Positions 1-8,232 of a stretch of 64,000 nucleotides of DNA are shown in pieces. Origin of the DNA: Anaerococcus murdochii (lineage in GTDB: Bacteria; Bacillota; Clostridia; Tissierellales; Peptoniphilaceae); contig NZ_JAIPME010000002.1 of NCBI RefSeq assembly GCF_019957155.1, positions 496,001-560,000 of the forward strand, given 5' to 3'. The translations under genes were made by a program, and so were the position numbers. The notes below the pieces were generated by a model. It had not been told where the DNA came from. It saw only the letters and a program-made list of their open reading frames with translations, and did not search any database. The stretch's first letter is position 1. Each line of letters begins with the position of its first letter.

Positions 1-584
1 GAGTTTTCTCTTAAGACGTCATAATATCTTTTTTGTCCCTTAACCTGATGTTTTTTAGATAGGGGTATAAATATAAAGCTTAATATCGTTGGAATAATTA
101 CAGCTAAACCCATCTTGACATTGCTCACTAGCATCATGATGGATATAAGTGGGAAGAAGAGTGCCATGCCACCCACTTTTGGTATTGCGTGGCTCATTGC
201 ATGTTCTATGCCTTCAATATCAGACATGATTGTTTGCGCTAGGTCTGAAATGTCATGTTTAGAAAAGTATGATAGAGGTAGTTTTGATAAATTCTCTGCT
301 GTCCTTATTCTTAAATCCGCACTTTCTTGATATGTTGTGCTATATAATTTATCGTATTCGATAGAAAGCAGAATATACATTGCTATCAAAGTCAAAACTG
401 AGAATGCTGTATAAAATCCATTGCTTTTATTGATATTATCTAAAACTTCCTGGGCAAAAATCATTAGTAACATGGCAGGAAGCATGTTTATACAGTAGAC
501 GAAAAATGAGGCCATTGTCGCTTTAGATAAATTTCTCGCTCCCTTATCTGTAAGAGCAAATCTTTTTTTATAAAACTCCTTCAT
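1..584 (-). CDS. ABC transporter, membrane domain (3' end outside window)
   Basis: This is the N-terminal part of an ABC exporter half-transporter; about 194 codons are visible and the rest, including the ATPase domain, lies left of the window. The start ATG is at 584, with the ribosome binding site inside the end of the upstream gene, so the two genes overlap by 17 bp and are translationally coupled. Visible residues form two hydrophobic spans and the cytoplasmic loop around STTYQESADLRIRTAENLSK and PLSYF, as in type IV exporters. Together with its neighbour it would form a heterodimer. Pairs of this type beside an AraC regulator resemble YbtPQ/IrtAB siderophore systems; the substrate is inferred from the Fur-like promoter box only. 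Confidence 0.85.
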   Translation of the reverse strand, partial: MKEFYKKRFALTDKGARNLSKATMASFFVYCINMLPAMLLMIFAQEVLDNINKSNGFYTAFSVLTLIAMYILLSIEYDKLYSTTYQESADLRIRTAENLSKLPLSYFSKHDISDLAQTIMSDIEGIEHAMSHAIPKVGGMALFFPLISIMMLVSNVKMGLAVIIPTILSFIFIPLSKKHQVKGQKRYYDVLREN

Positions 585-2322
585 TTGAAACCCTCCATTC
601 ATTCGCACTGTTAAAGAGTTCTTGCAGTCTCTTATACTTTGTATCACTTGACATTAATTCTTTGTCAGAACCTCTTTCTATAATTTTGCCACCATCCATA
701 ACAAGTATTTCATCAAGCTCTTTAATTGTAGATAGTCTGTGTGCAATCATGATAACTGTTTTACCCTTCATAAGATTCTTGAAAGCTTTTTGCAATTCAA
801 ACTCGTTATCTGGGTCAATAGATGCTGATGCTTCATCCATAATAATAATTTTAGAATCCTTTAAAATTGCTCTGGCAATTGCGATTCTTTGTTTTTCTCC
901 ACCAGATAAATAAACTCCTTTTGAGCCTATGATAGTGTTTTCTCTTTCTGGGAATTTGTCTAGTATCAAATCGCATCCTGCTAATTTTAAGGCTTTCATA
1001 ACGTCATCTTTGCTCGCATCTTTATTAGCTAAAGCTACATTGTCATAAATACTTTTCTTGAATAATTTTGAATCTTGAAAAACAAAGGAAATGGCTTTAA
1101 TTAAGGCTTCATCAGAGTATTCACTTATTGCTACGCCGCCTATCTTTATGCTTCCTTCATTAACATTGTAAAAACCCGATATAAGTTTTGCTACAGTCGA
1201 TTTGCCTGATCCCGATGAACCGACTAGTGCATAGGACTTTCCTTCTTCTAATTTAAAGGATAAATTTTCAATAACAGCTTTATCGTTATAAGCAAAGCTT
1301 ACATTGTCAAATTCTATATTGTAGTTTTTAAAATTATTGACATTGCCATGCATCAATTTGTCTTTTTGCATATCTTCGTAAATAGCCTCTAAAGTATCTA
1401 CTGCATAATTACCTTGAGAAATGTACATAGAGTACCACATCATTCTCATAAATGAAACAAAAAGAACTCCTGATAAAAATAAAATCATGATAAGGTCAAG
1501 TAAAATCACCTTGCTGCTACCCAAGCTAGCAATAAAATAAACTATTGGAATGATTAAAATTGCAATCAGTCCAAAAAATAACCACTGATACAAAACATAA
1601 GGTTTTTTACAAGATAGTGAATAATCATAAGCATACTTCGAGTAATCTTTTATCGCCTTATAAAAGCTTTTAAATGATTCGACATTTGCTCTAAATATTT
1701 TTACAACCTGCATTCCTCTAACGTATTCAACAGTTTCAGCACTTAATTTAGATAGCGCTTCTTGGTATATCTTCATAAATTTTTGCTCGCCCATCATTGC
1801 TCCTAAAATTAAGCCGCCGATTATAGTAAGAGCAAGCAAGGTTATGCCAACTCTTATACTTACTATAAAACCAAGTGCAAGTACAAGTATAGGTGTAACT
1901 ATTGCCTGAGAGCTATCTGGAATCATGTGAGCTACAACCTGATGAGTTTGTGCGGCATTGTCATCTATGATTTTTCTAATTTGACCAGAAGGATTCAAGT
2001 CAAAGAATCTAAAACTAGCTTTCTCTAACCCATCAATCCCCCTTTTCCTTAAATTTGTTTCAAGCCTAAATCCCAAGATGTGTGAAAACATTCCTGAAAC
2101 ACAATAAAATATCGCTCCACTTGTTAGTGTAATAACAGATTTTAATGCTAAGCTCTCTGCACCAGATAAATCTGAATTAATTATTAAATTATCCAGAAAT
2201 TTGTAGATTAAATAAAATCCATATACTGTAAGTACAGCAGATATAGCAGAAAAAACTATAGCTAAAAATCCAAGATATTTTTTATCCTGTACATATGCAA
2301 ATAGTTTTTTGTAAATCTTCAT
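568..2322 (-). CDS. ABC transporter, fused membrane and ATPase domains
   Basis: 584-residue half-exporter. Residues 1 to about 310 hold six membrane spans. The ATPase follows, with Walker A GSSGSGKST, signature LSGGEKQR and Walker B IIIMDEAS, all intact. I chose the start at 2322 (MKIYKKLF), because AAAGGAG lies 8 bases upstream; a longer reading frame to 2406 would run through the promoter -10 and the Fur-like box. It is first in an operon with the partial gene to its left. The AraC-type regulator is divergent and the shared intergenic region holds an iron-type operator. YbtPQ/IrtAB-like siderophore or metal-chelate transport is the likeliest role; export of another compound cannot be excluded. 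Confidence 0.88.
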   Translation of the reverse strand: MKIYKKLFAYVQDKKYLGFLAIVFSAISAVLTVYGFYLIYKFLDNLIINSDLSGAESLALKSVITLTSGAIFYCVSGMFSHILGFRLETNLRKRGIDGLEKASFRFFDLNPSGQIRKIIDDNAAQTHQVVAHMIPDSSQAIVTPILVLALGFIVSIRVGITLLALTIIGGLILGAMMGEQKFMKIYQEALSKLSAETVEYVRGMQVVKIFRANVESFKSFYKAIKDYSKYAYDYSLSCKKPYVLYQWLFFGLIAILIIPIVYFIASLGSSKVILLDLIMILFLSGVLFVSFMRMMWYSMYISQGNYAVDTLEAIYEDMQKDKLMHGNVNNFKNYNIEFDNVSFAYNDKAVIENLSFKLEEGKSYALVGSSGSGKSTVAKLISGFYNVNEGSIKIGGVAISEYSDEALIKAISFVFQDSKLFKKSIYDNVALANKDASKDDVMKALKLAGCDLILDKFPERENTIIGSKGVYLSGGEKQRIAIARAILKDSKIIIMDEASASIDPDNEFELQKAFKNLMKGKTVIMIAHRLSTIKELDEILVMDGGKIIERGSDKELMSSDTKYKRLQELFNSANEWRVSNEGVL

Positions 2323-2372
2323 AATCATATCTCCTTTCTTTGATATCCCTTTTAGATATAAATCCTCATTAT

Positions 2373-2387
2373 CAATAATAATTATCA
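2373..2387. promoter_or_regulatory. Fur/PerR-like 7-1-7 operator between divergent promoters
   Basis: The 15 bp CAATAATAATTATCA matches the Fur 7-1-7 consensus TGATAATnATTATCA at 12 of 14 defined positions, with a perfect right half. It lies just downstream of the ABC operon -10 and directly upstream of the araC -35, so one bound repressor could control both. The family (Fur or PerR) cannot be told from the site alone. Confidence 0.6.
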
Positions 2388-2416
2388 TTGTGTTTTTATT
2401 ATACATTGGTTATAAT
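2388..2416 (+). promoter_or_regulatory. Promoter of the AraC-type regulator gene
   Basis: -35 TTGTGT at 2388-2393 and -10 TATAAT at 2411-2416 with a 17-bp spacer. The -35 abuts the Fur-like box. Confidence 0.55.
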
Positions 2417-2427
2417 TACTAATACAA
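2398..2427 (-). promoter_or_regulatory. Promoter of the ABC exporter operon
   Basis: On the minus strand TATAAT lies at 2403-2398, preceded by TTGTAT with an 18-bp spacer. The Fur-like box at 2373-2387 covers the expected transcription start, a classic position for repression. Confidence 0.55.
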
Positions 2428-2482
2428 TGGTTTTTAATTAATAAGGCTAATTGGAATATTATCTAAAAGGGATAGGTGTATT

Positions 2483-3475
2483 ATGACATATTACGATTTT
2501 GTAAAAGATTATATGAAAGTAGATGAATGTAAAAACAATAAGAAGTATTCAAGTGCAGGCCACACTTTTTGTTGGAGTAAAGAAGATTTAACTTATGCAG
2601 ATGGCTTGTATTGGTTTTATGAAGGAGATGGATTTATTATTGATGTCCATGATTTTTATATCAGTGAAGAAGTAGTTCAAAATAATACCTATAGTATGGC
2701 AGATTATGCTTCAATATACACAAGCTACATAGTCAGCGCAAACGGCGAGAAATTCAGTCCTTATCAAACGCTTACCGCAAACTCATTATGCACACTTGAT
2801 TTCGACAACATAAAAGATGACTTCCTATTTTTATTACACGAGAACTGTTATTATCTTGCCGTTTCGATTGGCTTTAAAAAGGAGCTAATAGAAAAACATT
2901 TAGCATCTATTAACATTAATCCGGAATCATTTTATTCATCTTTACTTCAACCGAATCAAATTATACTTACAAAGTCATTGGAAAAAGTGGCAATGGAAAT
3001 CTTGAATTGCAAGATGGATGCCCCCGCCGCTGATTTTTTCTTCAAAGCAAAGGCAAATGAATGGGTAAGTATAGTTATTGACACATACTTAAATAGAAAA
3101 AAATATAAAATTGAGTCTGACGATAATAAAGCACTTGAAGATGTATCCAGATTTTTAGACGATCATTTCGCCATGAATGTAAATCAGGAAACCCTTGAAA
3201 AAATATCTAAAATGAGCGGAACTAAATTAAAAAATCTGTTCAAAGAAAAATATGGTCAAAGCATTACAGAATATACCCAAAGAAAAAGAATGAATGTAGC
3301 TGAAACTCTTCTCTTAAATACCCAACTGCCTATAAAAGAAATTGCAGAATCTGTTGGATATTCATCTGCTAGCAAATTTTCCATTTATTACAAAAGATAC
3401 AAGGGAAAACTTCCCAGCGAAGTCCGTGGTTTGGCTTGCGACCATTACAATTTAAATTGTGATTGCTGTGATTAA
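2483..3475 (+). CDS. AraC-family transcriptional regulator with cysteine-rich tail
   Basis: 330 residues. The N-terminal ~210 residues are a ligand-sensing region I cannot assign. Residues ~215-315 are the double helix-turn-helix DNA-binding domain: MSGTKLKNLFKEKYGQSI, then the second HTH around IKEIAESVGYSSASKFSIYY and the usual KGKLPSEVR end. The last ten residues are unusual, with four cysteines and one histidine (C-D-H ... C-D-C-C-D), a possible metal site. It is divergent from the ABC exporter pair and shares a Fur-like operator with it, like YbtA next to YbtPQ. It most likely activates the exporter operon in response to its substrate or a metal. Confidence 0.88.
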   Translation: MTYYDFVKDYMKVDECKNNKKYSSAGHTFCWSKEDLTYADGLYWFYEGDGFIIDVHDFYISEEVVQNNTYSMADYASIYTSYIVSANGEKFSPYQTLTANSLCTLDFDNIKDDFLFLLHENCYYLAVSIGFKKELIEKHLASININPESFYSSLLQPNQIILTKSLEKVAMEILNCKMDAPAADFFFKAKANEWVSIVIDTYLNRKKYKIESDDNKALEDVSRFLDDHFAMNVNQETLEKISKMSGTKLKNLFKEKYGQSITEYTQRKRMNVAETLLLNTQLPIKEIAESVGYSSASKFSIYYKRYKGKLPSEVRGLACDHYNLNCDCCD

Positions 3476-3512
3476 ACTATTTTTTTAAATTTATACGTAT
3501 TTATTTTTAGAC

Positions 3513-3540
3513 ATTTGTATATGTGTATATAAATTTGATA
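3513..3540. repeat. 28-bp direct repeat, copy 1
   Basis: This stretch matches 4567-4594 at 26 of 28 positions, in the same orientation, 1.05 kb apart. In both places it directly follows a minus-strand terminator-like hairpin. The pair brackets dps and two decayed reading frames. Confidence 0.6.
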
Positions 3541-3551
3541 TTTAAAAAGTG

Positions 3552-3582
3552 AACAAAAAATAAAGGCAGTCCGAAGACTGCC
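3552..3582 (-). terminator. Intrinsic terminator, minus strand
   Basis: A GGCAGTC-TTCG-GACTGCC hairpin is followed on the minus strand by TTTATTTTTTG. It would end the transcript carrying the 3725-3850 remnant. Confidence 0.75.
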
Positions 3583-3724
3583 GATATTTATCTCTCTGCA
3601 CCTTTGCTATGGTCTTTCTTATTTGACTTAGCTTTATGTCTCTCTGAGCTAAGTCCTTTAAATTTATTAACCCTGCGAAAAATACAAATTCAAAACTATG
3701 AATCTTTCAACAATTAAGCTTTAG

Positions 3725-3850
3725 CTATGAGATTAATATCCACCCGTCAGCCTTTTTAGACCAATCTTCGTTGACATCAATAAGGATTGGATAAGACCCT
3801 CTAAGATATATATTAGGATGAAATAATAAATATTGTTTTAGTAAATTTTA
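3725..3850 (-). pseudogene. C-terminal remnant of an unidentified gene
   Basis: The minus strand reads about 40 sense codons (… FHPNIYLRGSYPI … KKADGWILIS) down to a TAG at 3725-3727. There is no start codon or ribosome binding site in frame; a stop lies just upstream. Composition looks protein-like, so I read it as the tail of a gene whose front is lost. Downstream, up to the terminator at 3582, is AT-rich DNA with one hairpin (ACTTAGCT/AGCTAAGT). An alternative is a non-coding RNA ending at that terminator. Confidence 0.35.
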
Positions 3851-3865
3851 CACAATAATATAAAC

Positions 3866-3913
3866 TTGACTTATTTTTATTCTTATGTATAACATTAATA
3901 ATAATTAGAATCA
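3866..3913 (+). promoter_or_regulatory. dps promoter with Fur/PerR-like box
   Basis: -35 TTGACT (3866-3871), 16-bp spacer, -10 TATAAC (3888-3893). TAATAATTAGAATCA at 3899-3913 is a 7-1-7 box with 11 of 14 defined positions matching the Fur consensus. It sits just after the -10, as at the ABC operon, and the right half AGAATCA is identical to the one before the coiled-coil gene at 55.3 kb. Confidence 0.55.
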
Positions 3914-3933
3914 TTTTAAATTAGGAGGAAGAA

Positions 3934-4362
3934 ATGACAAATTTAAACAAATATCTTGCAAATCTTGCAGTAATGAATATAAAATTCCATAACCTACATT
4001 GGAATGTAGTAGGCAGTCAATTTGTGGCTGTACATGAGTACCTTGAAGCTGAATATGATAAGGCTAGTGATAGACTTGATGAAGTTGCTGAGCTTATCAG
4101 AATGGCTGGGGAATTCCCAGTTGCTAATATAAAAGAATATTTAGAAATTTCTACAATCAAAGAGATTGAAGATTCTAAAGAAATATCTATTAAAGAGGCA
4201 TTAGAAATAGTCCTATCTGACATAAAACTTCAAAAAGAACTCGCCCTAGAGATTAGAAAAGAAGCAGATGAAGCTGATAATTTCCCTGTAGCTAATGCCA
4301 TGGAAGATCATATTGAAGACTACAACAAACAAATTTGGTTTGTAGAATCAAGTCTTAAATAG
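3934..4362 (+). CDS. dps: Dps-family ferritin-like DNA-protection protein
   Basis: 142 residues, the short end of the usual Dps length. The protein would assemble into a 12-subunit cage that oxidises Fe(II), mainly with hydrogen peroxide, and stores it. The ferroxidase signature is clear: NIKFHNLHWNVVG supplies the histidines, and FVAVHEYLEAEYDKASDRLDEVAE the acidic partners. No lysine-rich tail is present, so DNA binding is doubtful and iron/peroxide detoxification is the likelier role. Start is fixed by AGGAGGAAGAA six bases upstream. The gene stands alone, with its own promoter and a Fur/PerR-like box; this fits PerR- or Fur-controlled dps genes in other Firmicutes. Confidence 0.93.
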   Translation: MTNLNKYLANLAVMNIKFHNLHWNVVGSQFVAVHEYLEAEYDKASDRLDEVAELIRMAGEFPVANIKEYLEISTIKEIEDSKEISIKEALEIVLSDIKLQKELALEIRKEADEADNFPVANAMEDHIEDYNKQIWFVESSLK

Positions 4363-4392
4363 GCAAAATTAACTTTTGCAAAACTATGGATT

Positions 4393-4557
4393 GAATAATC
4401 CTTAATAATAAAATATACTGTAGGCCTTATTAAGGACTCTCCCCACAGAGTGAAAGAGTAAGGCTAAAAGGCCAAGCCCAGCGTGAGAAGGGTCTGTAAA
4501 TAATTTTATGTATCAACTTAAATCCTAATAAAAGGGGAAGGATTGATACATTTTTTA
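4393..4557 (+). other. Structured region downstream of dps ending in a terminator
   Basis: After the dps stop there is a perfect 10-bp hairpin (TCCTTAATAA/TTATTAAGGA), a G-rich run of small hairpins between 4440 and 4500 (CTCT/AGAG, GGCT-AAAA-GGCC), and a final hairpin TGTATCAA/TTGATACA at 4509-4550 followed by TTTTTT. It may be a 3' UTR or a separate small RNA; I recognise no known family. Confidence 0.4.
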
Positions 4558-4566
4558 TGTATAGAT

Positions 4567-4594
4567 ATTTGTATTAGTGTATATAAATTTGATA
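4567..4594. repeat. 28-bp direct repeat, copy 2
   Basis: This is the partner of 3513-3540, with two mismatches. It lies next to a minus-strand hairpin (4598-4643), as copy 1 does. Confidence 0.6.
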
Positions 4595-4643
4595 AAAAAC
4601 TAAATCGACTAGGCCTAGATAAACATCCCTAGTCAATTTAGTT
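4592..4643 (-). terminator. Long hairpin with T-run, minus strand
   Basis: A 16-bp stem with one mismatch (AACTAAAT-GACTAGG arms) is followed on the minus strand by TTTTTTATC. Just upstream on that strand, 4655-4730, lies a short frame ending … FVQFKIGHDTG and a stop, with no start. That is probably another gene remnant, and this is its old terminator. Confidence 0.5.
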
Positions 4644-4743
4644 TATCCAGTATCGTGTCCGATTTTAAATTGTACAAATAGGTGTTGATAATCCACTAGA
4701 CCCTGTAGGGAAATTCACCCTAGCATTAAAATATGCCCATCAT

Positions 4744-4775
4744 AGAAAAAACCACCCTCTTTAATACCAGGGTGG
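4744..4775 (-). terminator. Terminator of the pepD-hemZ transcript
   Basis: CCACCCT/AGGGTGG hairpin followed on the minus strand by TTTTTTC, 15 bp after the pepD stop. Confidence 0.85.
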
Positions 4776-4789
4776 TTTTAACTTTTCTC

Positions 4790-6190
4790 TTAGATTCTTT
4801 CTAATAGTTCTATTAAGAATTTAAAGTTATTTGCTATTGATTTTATATTTACTCTTTCTTCTGGGCTGTGGGCGCCTTGGATTTCTGGGCCGAAGGATAT
4901 CATTTCGGTGTCTTTTAGGGTTTTCTTGAAAAGTCCGCATTCTAGGCCGCCGTGGGTGGTGGCGATTTGCATTTCATCTCCGTGGACATCTTTCCAAACT
5001 TCTTTGGCAAGATCAATTATTGGGCTATCTTCTCTTTGCCAGCCTGAATATTCGCTGGTGATTTCTGCCCTTGCTCCGAATTTTTCTACGATTTTCTTTG
5101 AAATGGCTGCCTTGTAGAATTTTTGAGAGTCGATTTCTGATCTAAACATTGATGAAATCCAGATTACATTTTCTCTATCTTCGATTAGGCCTAAGTTTGA
5201 GCTTGTTACTATTGAATCTCCAACTTTTTTGTATAGGCCATCTGGGATTACAAATAAGAGGTCGATTATGTTTTTAGATAGGTCTTTTGTGAGAACTTCT
5301 CCATCAAATGATGCATCTTTTACCCAAATTTCCCCATTTGGATCAACGTCTTTATATTCGTTTTTAACTTCTCTTATTCTTTCTTCTATAAGTTTCATTG
5401 CTTCTTCTTTGTTAGGAACAGAAACAACAGCCTTTGCAGAAGATGCGATTGCATTTCTCTTTACACCACCATTTATTGTAGCGATTTGTAGGCCTTCTAT
5501 GCCTTCTAAGAGTCTTCCTAAGGTTTTATTAGCATTTATCCTAAATTCATCAATTTCCATACCTGAGTGGCCGCCTGCAAAGCCCTTTAGGCCAACTTCT
5601 ATAAAGTCACCTTCTGCTTTTTCGAATTTCTTATCAAATTCGATTTCAAGGTCAAGTCCGCCTGCACAGCCTACTGTAAGGATTCCCTCTTCTTCAGAGT
5701 CGATATTTACAAGATATTTGGCTGTAATTTGAGAAAGGTCAAGCTTGCCAGCTCCTCCCATTGATGTTTCTTCTTCAGTTGTGATTATTGCTTCGATTGG
5801 GCCGTGTTTTAGGCTATCGTCATCTAAGACTGCCAAAATAAAGGCAACGCCAATTCCGTCGTCAGCACCAAGAGTTGTCCCATCTGCCGTAATCCAGCCA
5901 TCTTCTTCTAATAATTTGATTGGGTCTTTTTCAAAGTCGTGGTCGGATCCTTCAACCTTAACACAAACCATATCCATGTGGCCTTGGAGGGCAACAATTG
6001 CGTGATCTTCGTAGCCTTCGCTTGCTGGTTTTCTAATAATTACGTTTAGGGCCTCATCTTGAACGACTTCTAAATTTCTTTCCTTGGCAAAGTTTACCAA
6101 AAAGTCAGAAACTTCTTGTTCATTGCCAGATTCTCTAGGAATTTTTGCAAGTTCCTTAAAATATTTTAAAACTTGGTCAGAGTAATTCAT
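4790..6190 (-). CDS. pepD: Aminoacyl-histidine dipeptidase (peptidase D, M20C)
   Basis: 466 residues, usual length for M20C. It is a cytoplasmic di-zinc dipeptidase that cleaves Xaa-His and other dipeptides. Metal ligands and catalytic residues are visible: QGHMDMVCVK (His71, with Asp73 the partner acid), GADDGIG (Asp110) and TTEEETSMGG (the catalytic/metal glutamates 139-141). FAGGHSG and a C-terminal TTHGGLECG carry the remaining histidine ligand region. The start has AAGGAG seven bases upstream and falls 2 bp after the hemZ stop, so the two genes are one transcript. No signal peptide. Confidence 0.93.
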   Translation of the reverse strand: MNYSDQVLKYFKELAKIPRESGNEQEVSDFLVNFAKERNLEVVQDEALNVIIRKPASEGYEDHAIVALQGHMDMVCVKVEGSDHDFEKDPIKLLEEDGWITADGTTLGADDGIGVAFILAVLDDDSLKHGPIEAIITTEEETSMGGAGKLDLSQITAKYLVNIDSEEEGILTVGCAGGLDLEIEFDKKFEKAEGDFIEVGLKGFAGGHSGMEIDEFRINANKTLGRLLEGIEGLQIATINGGVKRNAIASSAKAVVSVPNKEEAMKLIEERIREVKNEYKDVDPNGEIWVKDASFDGEVLTKDLSKNIIDLLFVIPDGLYKKVGDSIVTSSNLGLIEDRENVIWISSMFRSEIDSQKFYKAAISKKIVEKFGARAEITSEYSGWQREDSPIIDLAKEVWKDVHGDEMQIATTHGGLECGLFKKTLKDTEMISFGPEIQGAHSPEERVNIKSIANNFKFLIELLERI

Positions 6191-6192
6191 TT

Positions 6193-7494
6193 TTATCTCC
6201 TTATCTCTTTTATAAGCTCATTTTTGGCGGACAGATTATTTTCAAAATCCTGGTAATAATCTCTGAGATTTCTTGGATTTCTGAATTTTTTCCCAGAAAT
6301 CATTTTGGAATTGGCATTCATGCCCAGGCCTAAAATTGAGCCGATTTCTTCATTAATAATTACATTATACCTCTGGGCTGTATTATTTCTTTGATAACCC
6401 ACGTTTTCTAGGTTGGAAATTATATTTTTTTGCCTATACAAATAGTAAGGCTGGTAGGAATTTTCCTTGGTGAAATTTTCAATATCTTTCGCTATTTTTA
6501 GGGAATCCGACCTCTGACCGGTCTTACCCGCTTCATTATACTTAGAACCTGATTTTATGGCGAGGGCATGAAAAGTAATATTGTCTGGAAGAAGATTTTT
6601 TAAAATGTCAAAATTTTTGGCAAAATCATCTGCACTTTCTCCCTCAAGACCCACTATAAAGTCCATATTTACAATAAAATCCAAGTCCTTGGCGGTCTTA
6701 TAAATATCTAGAAAATGGTCCATATCAATATCCCTGTTTAGATTTTTCAAAATTTCTCTATTAAAGGTTTGAGGATTTAGGGATATCCTAGAGACCCCGC
6801 CAGCCTTTAGAATTTTAAGCTTTTCGTAATCAAGTGTATCTTCCCTGCCCGCTTCGAAGGTAAATTCCTTGTAGGAAAATTTCTTATTTACGGCTGCTAG
6901 AATTTTTTCAATTTGGGATCCTGTCAGATAAGATGGAGTCCCGCCTCCTATGTAGATGGCATCAAGCTTTTCTGGTAAATTTATCCCCTCAATTTCCTTG
7001 ATTAGATAATCCACATAGGTCCCCTTGTCGTGGTGGGCACCAATCAAAGTCGGATAGGAACAATAATCGCACCTAGTCGGGCAAAAGGGAATGTTGATAT
7101 ATAGGCTAAAATCGTCTAGACAAATGTCTAGCCTAGCCTGGTTTTCGGAAACTTTTTCCAAAAGTTCTAGTTTCTCATCTGACAATTTATAAATAGATTT
7201 AATTTCCCTAAGGCTTTTATTTTTCAAAAGTTTTGACGGTTTTGACCCCGTTAGAGTCCCCCAAGGCGACTCGTAACCAGTTTTTTGAGCCAAAAAGTCG
7301 TAGAGAAGAACTTTTAATTCTTGGTTGGTTTTATAAGAAAAATCTTTTCCGGAAATATTTACCAAATTATCTTTAATTTTAATATGAGCCTCATTTTCTT
7401 CTTCCACAAAATTAATCTCCTCGTGGTCTAGGAAAATATTCAAAATATCATAGGCTATTTTTCTCTTATTTTCATCTTCAAGGTATATTTTCAT
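6193..7494 (-). CDS. hemZ: HemZ/HemN-like radical SAM protein
   Basis: 433 residues. The radical SAM cluster motif is Cys138-x3-Cys142-x2-Cys145 (PFCPTRCDYCSYPT), followed by the SAM-binding GGGTPS and the typical HemN core (FTFEAGRED, SLNPQTFN, DFIVGLEGE). An N-terminal extension of ~130 residues precedes the cluster, as in Bacillus HemZ. HemZ is annotated as an oxygen-independent coproporphyrinogen dehydrogenase. No other haem gene lies in the window, so haem synthesis itself is not supported; other HemN relatives insert haem or act as methyltransferases. It is cotranscribed with pepD. Confidence 0.85.
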   Translation of the reverse strand: MKIYLEDENKRKIAYDILNIFLDHEEINFVEEENEAHIKIKDNLVNISGKDFSYKTNQELKVLLYDFLAQKTGYESPWGTLTGSKPSKLLKNKSLREIKSIYKLSDEKLELLEKVSENQARLDICLDDFSLYINIPFCPTRCDYCSYPTLIGAHHDKGTYVDYLIKEIEGINLPEKLDAIYIGGGTPSYLTGSQIEKILAAVNKKFSYKEFTFEAGREDTLDYEKLKILKAGGVSRISLNPQTFNREILKNLNRDIDMDHFLDIYKTAKDLDFIVNMDFIVGLEGESADDFAKNFDILKNLLPDNITFHALAIKSGSKYNEAGKTGQRSDSLKIAKDIENFTKENSYQPYYLYRQKNIISNLENVGYQRNNTAQRYNVIINEEIGSILGLGMNANSKMISGKKFRNPRNLRDYYQDFENNLSAKNELIKEIRR

Positions 7495-7517
7495 CTTGTC
7501 CCCACAAATTTTTCAAG

Positions 7518-7543
7518 CAAAAAAGGGCCTAAGCCCCTTTTTA
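7518..7543 (-). terminator. Terminator after the CpXC gene
   Basis: GGGGC-TTA-GGCCC hairpin followed on the minus strand by TTTTTT; it overlaps the stop codon of the gene at 7541. Confidence 0.75.
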
Positions 7544-8179
7544 TTCTGCCTTTAGGAAGTTTTCCGCCCAGGCCCTGTCTACTAATAAGTTCATGTCTTT
7601 TTTGATCAAATCTCCATAATTATTTACGATTGTATCATAAAGAATGTCGGAAAACTCAAGTCTAAGTCCCACATTTAGGACGGTTTCCAAATAAAATTCC
7701 TTATCTTCTGTAAATATAAAGTCCTTAATTTGTTCTGGCTTATAGGCGAAATCTTCACTGTTAATTAGGAAATATTTCATAAGCTCGATTACCTTATCAT
7801 CAAGGCCCATCTCTAGAATATTGATTTTTTCTCTAAGAGCCTTGTAATCGTAAGTTAATCTTAGGGTATGTTTAATAAGTTCGTCTTTACGGCTAGCCCC
7901 TATAAGGCCTAGACCTGTTGAAAAAGCAAGCCTTGCCTTTTTGTCCACAAAGGCCGGGTCGTTTACAACCATAAAAAGATTGACCTCATCTGTGTAGGCG
8001 AAGCGATAGTTTAGGATAAAATCATTTTCGCAATCAGGACAAGTTATAATCGCAAAATTACCCTTTATAATCTTCTCCCTGTCTTCTCCCAGCGCAAAAA
8101 TCGCTGTTGGCAGAGTCTTTTCAAAGTTGTGACCGCACTTAGGGCAGGTTATTTTATATACTTTTTCTCTTCTTTCCAT
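7541..8179 (-). CDS. CpXC-domain protein of unknown function
   Basis: 212 residues. Two zinc-ribbon-like CxxC pairs are present (Cys12/15 in CPKCGHNFEK and Cys47/50 in CPDCEND). Next comes LNYRFAYTDEVNLFMVV, characteristic of the CpXC domain, whose function is not known. The remaining ~130 residues are predicted helical and acidic. No signal peptide or membrane span. It follows the ECF S-component gene by 53 bp with no terminator between them, so it may be cotranscribed with it. Confidence 0.75.
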   Translation of the reverse strand: MERREKVYKITCPKCGHNFEKTLPTAIFALGEDREKIIKGNFAIITCPDCENDFILNYRFAYTDEVNLFMVVNDPAFVDKKARLAFSTGLGLIGASRKDELIKHTLRLTYDYKALREKINILEMGLDDKVIELMKYFLINSEDFAYKPEQIKDFIFTEDKEFYLETVLNVGLRLEFSDILYDTIVNNYGDLIKKDMNLLVDRAWAENFLKAE

Positions 8180-8232
8180 ATCAAACCTTTCTCTTTTCTT
8201 AAGCTTAATTTATATTTACCCAAAAACTAGGC

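Noticed and set aside
3552..3815. Possible 6S RNA or other housekeeping RNA on the minus strand
   Set aside because: It ends in a good terminator, but the 5' half reads as a protein tail and the conserved boxes of 6S, SRP, RNase P and tmRNA are not seen.
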